From: Alicyclobacillus hesperidum
Lineage (GTDB): Bacteria > Bacillota > Bacilli > Alicyclobacillales > Alicyclobacillaceae
Direction of reading: 5' to 3'
NCBI RefSeq assembly: GCF_900107035.1
Contig: NZ_FNOJ01000018.1
Span: forward strand, 1-62,203
DNA length: 62,203 bases
In this document: piece after piece, positions 49,044 to 55,601 of the stretch
How the letters are laid out: every line of letters begins with the position of its first letter
How positions within the stretch are numbered: the first letter of the stretch is position 1
The notes under the pieces: model-generated
The model's database searches: none
What the model was told of the DNA's origin: nothing
The model's input: the letters and a program-made list of their open reading frames with translations, nothing else
Program-made: the position numbers and the translations under genes

Positions 49044-50648
49044 ATGGCTGATCGCAAAATTTGGTTTATCACCAGGCCTGAAAGAGACCCGAAATTCCAT
49101 CGGGATGCGCTTCTGGCACTCGCAGAGGCCACAGACGGGTTTCAAGTTAAGTGGTCAGGCAATAGGGCAGTGCACCAGAAATATGAAGAGGCGTTGAACG
49201 CCAGGGGAATCAAACGGGAACACATCAGCAATGACGGCTCGGGAGGGAGAACATGGGCGGCCATGCTGAAGACTTTCGCTTATGTGTATACAGACGACGA
49301 TGGCTATTTGCGTTTAACAAAAGTCGGACAAAAAGTCCTCGACAAGGAAAAGGTACACGACAATGTGACCAAACAGATTCTTACACTTCAGATTCCCAAT
49401 GCGTACTTCTTGGAGTCAGGGTTCCGACCGCCTTTTGAAAGCGGGTTTCGAATTAGACCTGCTCGGTTTCTTATCAAGTTGACGAACCAAGCTTGTTTGG
49501 ACTATTTCGTAACAAAGGAAGAAATCACATTTTTTGCGCTGACCGCCAAAACAGACAATGAATTATCTGTGGTCACTGACAAAATCCGTGCATTCAGAAA
49601 CGCATCTCCTGCTGAGAGAGAACTGATGAAGCAGTCTATTGCTGAAGAATATGACCACCGGGAACGATCCGACAGGGCAGCTCGGGATTATGAAGTTGCT
49701 CACGGTGACGTCGCACACACGTTCATGCTTATTTGCGAGTACACGGGCCTTGTTGAATACATCAGGGGAGAAGCCTTAAGGATCAATCCGTCCGACAGTA
49801 AACAGGTTTCTGATCTGATGGAGGTTTTTGACCAGCGGTATCCTTTCAACACACGGTATCTGATTTCTTTGCAACGGATGGCCGAGAACAACGGCCTTGA
49901 TGTCGACAGTTACAAAGCGAGTGCTTACGGCAATGTCAAGCCAGCAACGAATAGGGGGAAGACAGAGAACAAGGTTAGGGCGATGCTTGCGGAGTATCCC
50001 GATATAGGCGCACTTACACGTGATGAGATCAAGGCGATTTTGTTGAACGAGCTGCCCGAAAAGGATGCAGAGAAATATACCAATGAAGTCACCCAGGACG
50101 TTTCCCATGCATTGAATCAAGATTTTGTCGAGACGTATTTGCACGAACCCGATAACAGGGCATTTGAAGACAAGACCGGTGAGATCTTCAAAGCAATTGG
50201 CTTTGACGTAGAGATGCGTCCAAAACCAAATGCGGATGTTGAGACTGAAATAGAAATTCTACTAAAGTACGGTGATCGTGAATGCGGCATCATCGACGCT
50301 AAGAATTACAAGAACAAATTCGCCCTTTCGGCGAGCCTGGCATCCCACATGGCCAGTGAATACATTCCAAACTACGATGGATATGATGGCCGAAAAGTGA
50401 TGTTTTTCGGCTACGTTACAGCAGCGGACTGGAGTGGAGAACGGAATTTAACAAAGATCAGTCAACTGGCCGCCAGAACCATTCGAGGCAGGGAAATCAA
50501 AGGAATCATGCTTAGCGCAAGAGTCCTATTGGGGTTCTTGGACTACTGTATGGATAATAATTTGTCAAGGGAACAGCGAATTTCGAAGTTTCTCCGTGCA
50601 GTAAGGAACGAGGCGTATTCTACCTTGGGTGAATTTCTCCGGAATTAA
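49044..50648 (+). CDS. Type II restriction endonuclease, AlwI / N.BstNBI family
   Basis: A 534-residue protein. Its start MADRKIWFITRPERDPKF and the segment KTFAYVYTDDDGYLRLTKVGQKVL resemble the DNA-recognition part of N.BstNBI and AlwI (KTYGFVFVDEEGYLRITEAGK in N.BstNBI, from memory). The C-terminal third holds a PD-(D/E)xK-like nuclease: E at about 420 and GIIDAKNYK. AlwI-family enzymes cut outside asymmetric sites; the specificity here cannot be read. AAGAGGAGATG precedes the ATG. Convergent with the methyltransferase. Confidence 0.8.
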   Translation: MADRKIWFITRPERDPKFHRDALLALAEATDGFQVKWSGNRAVHQKYEEALNARGIKREHISNDGSGGRTWAAMLKTFAYVYTDDDGYLRLTKVGQKVLDKEKVHDNVTKQILTLQIPNAYFLESGFRPPFESGFRIRPARFLIKLTNQACLDYFVTKEEITFFALTAKTDNELSVVTDKIRAFRNASPAERELMKQSIAEEYDHRERSDRAARDYEVAHGDVAHTFMLICEYTGLVEYIRGEALRINPSDSKQVSDLMEVFDQRYPFNTRYLISLQRMAENNGLDVDSYKASAYGNVKPATNRGKTENKVRAMLAEYPDIGALTRDEIKAILLNELPEKDAEKYTNEVTQDVSHALNQDFVETYLHEPDNRAFEDKTGEIFKAIGFDVEMRPKPNADVETEIEILLKYGDRECGIIDAKNYKNKFALSASLASHMASEYIPNYDGYDGRKVMFFGYVTAADWSGERNLTKISQLAARTIRGREIKGIMLSARVLLGFLDYCMDNNLSREQRISKFLRAVRNEAYSTLGEFLRN

Positions 50649-50681
50649 CAGTGAGGACTCCCGGAAACGGGAGTCCATATC

Positions 50682-51791
50682 TTATAGCGACAGCACAATT
50701 TGTCTCTCCGGTACGAAGTCCTCCGTATTCCACGTGGCATCCGTATATTCGTACTCAACTCCAGCAAAGGTCTTCAAGATGGCTTCAATGATTACCTTCG
50801 CACCTTGAGGAGGAACTGCCATACCAACTTGCTGACGGACCTTCTCTTTTCCACCACAGAACACAAAATCGTCCGGGAAAGTCTGAAGTCTCGCCCGTTC
50901 TCGATTAGTAAGAGCTCTCGGCTCATCCCAGTGGTAAATATGCGTGCCGCCTCCGCCGCTACCAGTGACTGTGTACGCAGGGGCATCCGGCTCCAGCCTC
51001 TTGTATATTTGACTGAGCTTTGCTCCTTTAACATTGAGTCTCAGGTTCTCAGGAATGCCTTCATACCAAGCATTTTCTCCGGGAGGAATATGGTTAAGCA
51101 ATTCGATCACCTTGGCTGTATGCCGGGTGAATTCGTGGTTTGGCGCATCGTCAGCAATGGGAGGGTCCATCAATGCTTGACGTGCAGTACGATATGGTTT
51201 CGAAGTACCAGGTCCATGCGTTGGGGCGGGTACTTTGAACTCAAGGCCAAGATCATCCCGGATCCCGACGATAATAATTCGGTGTCGAGTTTGCGGTACA
51301 CCGTAATCTTGGAATTTGTAGAGATGGGGGGTGATTCTATATCCCGATTCAATCAAATCAACCAAGATTTGATTGAACGCTTGACCGTCGTTTGCGCTTT
51401 GGAGCCCAGACACATTTTCGGCAATAAACCACTTGGGTTGGAAGCGCCGCAACACTTTGACGCCATATGTATACAAAGGGCCGTAATCTCCATCCAATCC
51501 CTTATGTTCTCCGACAAGACTGTAGTCGTTGCAAGGAAACCCAAAAGTGAACGCATCGATCCCTTCAAGTTGTTCAATATCAAGTTCTCGTACGTCTCCC
51601 AAAATAACTGACTCTGGTCGGTCTGGGCAGATGTTCCGGATATATGTTTCACACGCAGATTCATCAATGTCATTGCTCCATTGATGTTCTACACGGTACT
51701 CGGTTCCATGCTTGTCCGTCACTCTGGCAAGTTTGGCAGCAAGTCCAAATCCCCCAGGTCCATTGAAGAATTCGCCCTTTTTGAAGATCAT
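50682..51791 (-). CDS. DNA (cytosine-5-)-methyltransferase
   Basis: A 369-residue C5 methyltransferase: motif I FFNGPGGFGLAAKLA, motif IV FGFPCNDYS with catalytic Cys87, motif VI AENVSGL, motif VIII QTRHRIIIVG and motif X QVGMAVPPQGAKV (MA replacing the usual N). The ATG at 51791 gives this start; the frame is open further upstream. It protects host sites against the neighbouring endonuclease, and its product explains the Vsr gene. It is convergent with the endonuclease gene, 33 bp apart. Confidence 0.93.
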   Translation of the reverse strand: MIFKKGEFFNGPGGFGLAAKLARVTDKHGTEYRVEHQWSNDIDESACETYIRNICPDRPESVILGDVRELDIEQLEGIDAFTFGFPCNDYSLVGEHKGLDGDYGPLYTYGVKVLRRFQPKWFIAENVSGLQSANDGQAFNQILVDLIESGYRITPHLYKFQDYGVPQTRHRIIIVGIRDDLGLEFKVPAPTHGPGTSKPYRTARQALMDPPIADDAPNHEFTRHTAKVIELLNHIPPGENAWYEGIPENLRLNVKGAKLSQIYKRLEPDAPAYTVTGSGGGGTHIYHWDEPRALTNRERARLQTFPDDFVFCGGKEKVRQQVGMAVPPQGAKVIIEAILKTFAGVEYEYTDATWNTEDFVPERQIVLSL

Positions 51792-51956
51792 GTCACACCA
51801 CTCCCAAACGTACGTTCCTTCTAAGTATAATGGACGTCGCAACATTTTGCAGCCCATAAATTGGAAGGCGATGGGGTGGGATGCGAAGAAGGTGAAAATC
51901 CCTCACTAGTCTGAGTATGACAAGGGGCTCAACCTGATGTGAAGAAGCCGCAATAG

Positions 51957-52175
51957 TCAATCTTCCATATATTCATCCCGGTATAAGACCAACCCTAGCC
52001 TACTGCATTCGGCTTCGATGTGTGTGATGAGTTCATCCGCTCGAATGTCATCATCCTTGAGAAAGGCAACGTCAGCCTGCTTGAGCAACATCGAGAGATC
52101 ATCGGGGAGATCTGACTTTTGCAGGCAATATATCCGGTCATCAATTGTATCGTGACGCCTCCTCACCTTTCTCAA
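51957..52175 (-). CDS. Hypothetical small acidic protein (72 aa)
   Basis: Ends ECSRLGLVLYRDEYMED; the middle is rich in Asp and Leu and predicted helical. The start is uncertain: a TTG at 52175 or a GTG three codons in, neither with ideal spacing. Lies between the methyltransferase and the conjugation operon, in opposite orientation to the latter. No family recognised. Confidence 0.5.
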   Translation of the reverse strand: MRKVRRRHDTIDDRIYCLQKSDLPDDLSMLLKQADVAFLKDDDIRADELITHIEAECSRLGLVLYRDEYMED

Positions 52176-52276
52176 TAATATTTGAAAACCTGATTTTTTT
52201 GCGAGATTTCGGGGCTGAAAGGAAGTAACTGTGCTAGAGTAATGTTATAAAATTCTGATTGGCCGGGGTGATAGTA

Positions 52277-52579
52277 ATGGCTAAGAGCGAGGAAACCATC
52301 AAAAGTGAGATCGACGCTCACATTCAGCAGTGCGGGGGTGCATATTCAAATTGGTATGTAGGAATTGCAGCCGATGCCCGAGACAGGTTGTTCTCTGATC
52401 ATACTGTCGACGAAAAAAAGGACGCCTGGATTTACAGAAATGCGGAGAATTCAACAGTGGCCCGACGAATTGAGAAATACTTCATTGAAACGTTGGGGAC
52501 AGATGGCGGTCCTGGAGGCGGAAGCGACCAAACCACCTATGTTTACGCATACAAAAAAAACGCTCATACAGAACCGTGA
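52277..52579 (+). CDS. GIY-YIG-like small protein
   Basis: A 100-residue protein. The segment YSNWYVGIAADARDRLF with His42, followed by an Arg/Glu helix (VARRIEKYFIE, Glu66) and a glycine-rich GTDGGPGGGSD, resembles the GIY-YIG nuclease layout (Y..YVGI..d..R...H then E), though the first GIY tyrosine is shifted. I recall similar orphan proteins but no assigned function. Ribosome-binding site GGGGTGAT precedes the ATG at 52277. It directly precedes the Ubl operon on the same strand, separated by a promoter. Confidence 0.6.
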   Translation: MAKSEETIKSEIDAHIQQCGGAYSNWYVGIAADARDRLFSDHTVDEKKDAWIYRNAENSTVARRIEKYFIETLGTDGGPGGGSDQTTYVYAYKKNAHTEP

Positions 52580-52599
52580 AAGAGCGAGTTGGCCTAGCG

Positions 52600-52628
52600 T
52601 TGTTGGATTGGTAGAATTCGGATATAAT
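52600..52628 (+). promoter_or_regulatory. Promoter of the Ubl conjugation operon
   Basis: TTGTTG (52600-52605) and a perfect TATAAT (52623-52628) are separated by 17 nt, about 45 bp upstream of the Ubl start. Confidence 0.6.
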
Positions 52629-52672
52629 AGCGGCAGAATATTTGAAAATCCAGATAAGCAGGGGGCGTCAAA

Positions 52673-52930
52673 ATGGCGGATCATGACCAGAGTCATCATG
52701 ACCACGATGGAAACATCTTCATAGACAAAAAGCGCTATCCAATTGAAAAGGATGCAATGACAGGTAGTGAACTTAAAAGCTTGGCAGGTATTCCTCAAGA
52801 CTACGAGTTGTGGCTTGAGGTACACAGCGGAGAGGACGACAAAATTGAGAACACCCAGAGTATCGAATTGAAGTCTGGAATGAAGTTTTTCTCTGTACCA
52901 CCCGTTATCAATCCTGGGAGCGGTCGGTAG
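52673..52930 (+). CDS. Ubiquitin-like modifier (Multi_ubiq-type beta-grasp protein)
   Basis: An 85-residue protein. After a His/Asp-rich N-terminus, one beta-grasp unit is visible: GNIFIDKKRYPIEKDAMTGSELKSLAGIP (two strands and a helix), then YELWLEVHSGEDDKIENTQ and IELKSGMKFFSV. The pattern fits the multiubiquitin family (Pfam Multi_ubiq), but with a single unit rather than two or more. The C-terminus is NPGSGR, short and Gly-ended apart from one Arg, so trimming by the JAB domain or another protease may be needed to expose Gly. First gene of the operon; E2-like follows after 3 nt. Confidence 0.75.
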   Translation: MADHDQSHHDHDGNIFIDKKRYPIEKDAMTGSELKSLAGIPQDYELWLEVHSGEDDKIENTQSIELKSGMKFFSVPPVINPGSGR

Positions 52931-52933
52931 TTT

Positions 52934-53302
52934 ATGCCTCTGCTAGAAGATGATGAGCAGTATTTGACGGAGAAGGGATGGCGTTTTGAGATTCATGAAG
53001 AGCCAGAGCGCACCCTGCTTGTGATAAAGGATTACCAATTGCCAAGCAAGTTCACCCTGGATATGACTGACGTCCTCATCATCATTCCGAGACTTTATCC
53101 CATGAATCCCCTTGATATGTTCTGGGTACGACCGGAAATTCGGTTGAAAGCATCAGGTGCTTATCCACAGGCAGCCGACTACTTCGAGAACTATCTCGGT
53201 GACCGTTGGCAACGATTTTCAAGACACTACCAGTGGCGGCCGAATATTGACAGTTTGGAAAGCCATCTACGGGTCATACAAAATTCTTTGGAACGGGCCT
53301 GA
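52934..53302 (+). CDS. E2-like ubiquitin-conjugating protein (Prok-E2_E type)
   Basis: A 122-residue protein. It has the E2 (UBC) core pattern: FTLDMTDVLIIIPRLYPMNPLDMFWVRP corresponds to the strand and P-x-x-Y/P-M-x-P region of E2s, and the tail shows W-x-x-F-S96-R97-H98-YQWRP-x-x-D-x-L-x-x-HL, the Prok-E2_E signature as I remember it. Unlike canonical E2s it contains no cysteine at all. Ser96 or the histidines are the only nucleophile candidates near the signature. Placed 3 nt after the Ubl gene. Confidence 0.75.
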   Translation: MPLLEDDEQYLTEKGWRFEIHEEPERTLLVIKDYQLPSKFTLDMTDVLIIIPRLYPMNPLDMFWVRPEIRLKASGAYPQAADYFENYLGDRWQRFSRHYQWRPNIDSLESHLRVIQNSLERA

Positions 53303-53342
53303 AATCACCGGCAGAAGTAGGTTGAGCCCTTTGCGATACTCA

Positions 53343-54737
53343 ATGACTTTTGTATCAGACGATTACGAAAAATTGACAGCCCACCTGTTTGAGGATTCCT
53401 CAGTGGAACAGGCGGCGTACTTGTTATGTGGAATTTCGCAAACCCAGTCAGAGATTCGGTTTCTAGTTCGGACCGTGGTCCTAGTTTCCCCCGATACATT
53501 GAAAGAACAGAGCGACAAGCATCTGTCTATCCCATCGTCCTCTTTTGTTCCTGTGTTGAAGCAGGCGGCTGACCGCCAAGAGTGTTTTTTCCTTGTGCAT
53601 TCTCATCCCCCAGGATTTGAGGATTTTTCATCGCAGGATGATCTCGAGGAACCAAAACTCTTTCGTACGGCTTACATTCGTGTTGGCTTCGGCATTCACG
53701 GTAGTTTAGTGTTTAGCGGGCGAGATACATTATCAGGACGAGTGTGGATCGACGATGGTGATGAATTGCGACCAATCCCACTCAATTTGATTCGTATCAT
53801 AGGTCGCAGATACGAGTTTTTGATTCCGGCAAATGGGCCAGCTCCGCAGACCGTAATGCCAAAGAGGTTTTTTGAACGGCAAATACGTGCGTTTGGTAAA
53901 GATCTACAGAGGTTGCTTGAGAACCTCCATATCGGAGTCGTTGGGTGTGGCGGTACTGGTTCCGCAGTCCTCGAGCAATTAGCACGTCTTGGCGTAGGTC
54001 AGATGACAATCGTCGACCCTGACAAGGTGGAAGACACAAACATAAGCCGGATTCATGGCAGTGGCCTATACGATAAAGGCCGTAGCAAGGTTCAAGTAAT
54101 GGAAGACATGATCAAGCAGATTGGGTTCGGGACGAGAGTTCATGTCATCGAGAAGAAAGTGATTTACGAGTCAGTCGCTCGTGACCTCCGTAACTGTGAC
54201 CTTATTTTTGGCTGTACTGATGACCAAGCCGGCCGGATGGTTCTAAATGAGCTATCCATTCATTACTATATCCCTCTCATCGATATGGGGGTTGTGATTG
54301 ACTCACATTTGGGCTACCTCCGTAGCGTGCTAGGCCGTGTCACGATAGTTCGACCCAAGGCGAATTGCCTACTTTGTAGACAATGGATCAGGATGGATTT
54401 GGTAGCTGCTGAACTAATGGCGGCGGAGTTGCGTGAGCAAAGAGTAAAGGAAGGATATGCGCCAGAACTTGAGGAGAAGGATCCAGCAGTCGTGAGCTTT
54501 ACCACGGCGGTCGCTACTCAAAGTGTTATGGAGATGCTACATCTTATCACTGGGTACATGGGAGACGAGCGTGATGTAAGAGACATTCTTTGGCGCCTGG
54601 ACTCGACAGCGTACAGCTTTCGTCCCGTCCCAAATTCAGAAGGATGCTCCTGTACCACTTATAAGAAAGTTGGACGGGGTGATCGAAGACAGTTTCTTGG
54701 AATGCTCTTCATGGCTGAACCGGAATGTGAGGTGTAG
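53343..54737 (+). CDS. JAB-E1 fusion: deubiquitinase-like plus ThiF-family activating enzyme
   Basis: About 464 residues. The N-terminal JAB domain (1-160) has a full JAMM set: Glu22, H86-S-H88 and S96-x-x-D99. The E1/ThiF domain (185-435) has nucleotide loop GCGGTG (201-206), VDPD (222-226), the ISRIHGSGLYDKG segment and GCTDD with Asp293. C342/C345 and C435/C437 look like a zinc site, and no other obvious catalytic cysteine lies in the crossover region. It should adenylate the Ubl and may process or remove it. The start is uncertain: ATG 53343 or TTG 53322. Confidence 0.85.
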   Translation: MTFVSDDYEKLTAHLFEDSSVEQAAYLLCGISQTQSEIRFLVRTVVLVSPDTLKEQSDKHLSIPSSSFVPVLKQAADRQECFFLVHSHPPGFEDFSSQDDLEEPKLFRTAYIRVGFGIHGSLVFSGRDTLSGRVWIDDGDELRPIPLNLIRIIGRRYEFLIPANGPAPQTVMPKRFFERQIRAFGKDLQRLLENLHIGVVGCGGTGSAVLEQLARLGVGQMTIVDPDKVEDTNISRIHGSGLYDKGRSKVQVMEDMIKQIGFGTRVHVIEKKVIYESVARDLRNCDLIFGCTDDQAGRMVLNELSIHYYIPLIDMGVVIDSHLGYLRSVLGRVTIVRPKANCLLCRQWIRMDLVAAELMAAELREQRVKEGYAPELEEKDPAVVSFTTAVATQSVMEMLHLITGYMGDERDVRDILWRLDSTAYSFRPVPNSEGCSCTTYKKVGRGDRRQFLGMLFMAEPECEV

Positions 54738-54743
54738 TAAAAC

Positions 54744-55130
54744 GTGTTTGGATGGGCGAAGCAACTATGGAAACTCTTTCGTGGTGAACGGGGAATCGAA
54801 ATATTTGGAAATATCATTGAAACGGACGAGCAACCGGATCTGATACCTGACGGGACGTTAGTTCTCGTGATGGGCGGTACAAGTCCCAAATGGCTAAAGT
54901 TCTCATGTCCATGCGGATGCGGTGCAATACACAGCCTGCCGTTGATGTCGAATCGGCGCCCCCATTGGCAAGTCACATACGAAAACAATGGAACTATATC
55001 GGTATATCCTTCCGTTGATGTAGCGGCGCCGGGGTGTGGAGCTCACTTTTGGATAAAGCGGAGCAAGGTAGTATGGGCAGAACTAAAGCCGAACCGTTCT
55101 ATAAGGAAGAAGAAGTCCGGTCTTCGGTGA
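54744..55130 (+). CDS. DUF6527 protein (Ubl-operon component)
   Basis: A 128-residue protein with CPCGCGAIHSLPL (Cys55, 57, 59) and PSVDVAAPGCGAHFWIKRSKVVWAEL (Cys98, His101). The pattern fits the DUF6527 family that accompanies bacterial Ubl/E2/JAB-E1 operons, which I recall being proposed as a protease. Family members I remember carry Ser in CxSHFW; here the residue is Ala100, so activity may be altered. GTG start 6 nt after the E1 stop, with GAGGTG upstream, so it belongs to the operon. Confidence 0.7.
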   Translation: MFGWAKQLWKLFRGERGIEIFGNIIETDEQPDLIPDGTLVLVMGGTSPKWLKFSCPCGCGAIHSLPLMSNRRPHWQVTYENNGTISVYPSVDVAAPGCGAHFWIKRSKVVWAELKPNRSIRKKKSGLR

Positions 55131-55212
55131 TTACGATCTAAACAGGTGGATGTTGCCCATATCGTGCCCATATGCTATCCGTGACGGCCCGTGACTAACA
55201 GTGAAATGCTAC

Positions 55213-55245
55213 CCCGGAAAACCCTGATTTCTCAGGGATTCCGGG
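55213..55245. terminator. Hairpin after the Ubl operon
   Basis: CCCGGAA-A-CCCTGA pairs with TCAGGG-A-TTCCGGG around a TTTC loop (13 pairs with one A/A mismatch). It lies about 80 bp past the DUF6527 gene and 75 bp before attR. No T-run. The remaining gene-free sequence 55131-55601 holds this hairpin, attR and a possible operator. Confidence 0.5.
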
Positions 55246-55320
55246 ATTGGATGAGACTATCTAAAACCACCCGTGACGTCTCCGACCGAATTCCTAAAGT
55301 ACATCCGTCACCTTTAGATT

Positions 55321-55346
55321 GGTACGGTGAACCGTACCACAAGTAA
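55321..55346 (+). repeat. attR: right attachment site with the original rlmH 3' end
   Basis: GGT GAA CCG TAC CAC AAG TAA encodes GEPYHK-stop, the normal RlmH C-terminus, with no gene in front of it. The site is centred on a perfect inverted repeat GGTACGGT GA ACCGTACC (55321-55338) whose central GA matches attL. This arm symmetry around a 2-nt core is typical of serine-recombinase sites. Confidence 0.8.
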
Positions 55347-55431
55347 ACTGAGGATCAGAGCACTGTGTTGCATGGCTGAATGGACGGTTGTCGCTAAGTT
55401 GCGCACATGTCTATGCCATAAACGCACTAAC

Positions 55432-55446
55432 CGATAATCGTTATCC
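55432..55446. promoter_or_regulatory. Possible Fur/PerR-family operator
   Basis: CGATAATCGTTATCC is a 7-1-7 palindrome differing from the Fur-type TGATAATNATTATCA at three positions. It lies about 155 bp before the glycosyltransferase gene. Low confidence, motif only. Confidence 0.3.
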
Positions 55447-55601
55447 GATTTCGTGATAATTGTACATGCCCTTATAACCAGTATGGATGCCTACAGGCGC
55501 TGGGAGCAAACAAAGACCATTTCGAGGTGCGCCTTGTAAACTATGAATACTGTGATGCCAACTCAGCATTTTGGAAATCTAACTGGAAAGAGGGCTTGTA
55601 G

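Larger units (their letters stand above)
38348..55336. mobile_element. SCC-like element of about 17 kb inserted in the rlmH 3' end
   Basis: Bounded by rlmH-end repeats (attL and attR) and opened at its left edge by a large serine recombinase gene that reads into rlmH. Staphylococcal SCC elements use the same gene, the same 3' end and the same enzyme class. Cargo: replicon-like module, tyrosine recombinase, restriction-modification with Vsr, and a ubiquitin-like conjugation operon. No SCC hallmark cch helicase gene was seen, so it is a different or convergent lineage. Boundaries are inferred from the repeats. Confidence 0.85.

Noticed and set aside
50732-50747. parS-like CACGTG sequence in the methyltransferase gene
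   Set aside because: Only the central hexamer and a few arm bases match; too many mismatches compared with the sites in spo0J and walH.
38348-55336. Prophage
   Set aside because: No capsid, portal, terminase, tail or lysis genes were found among the cargo.
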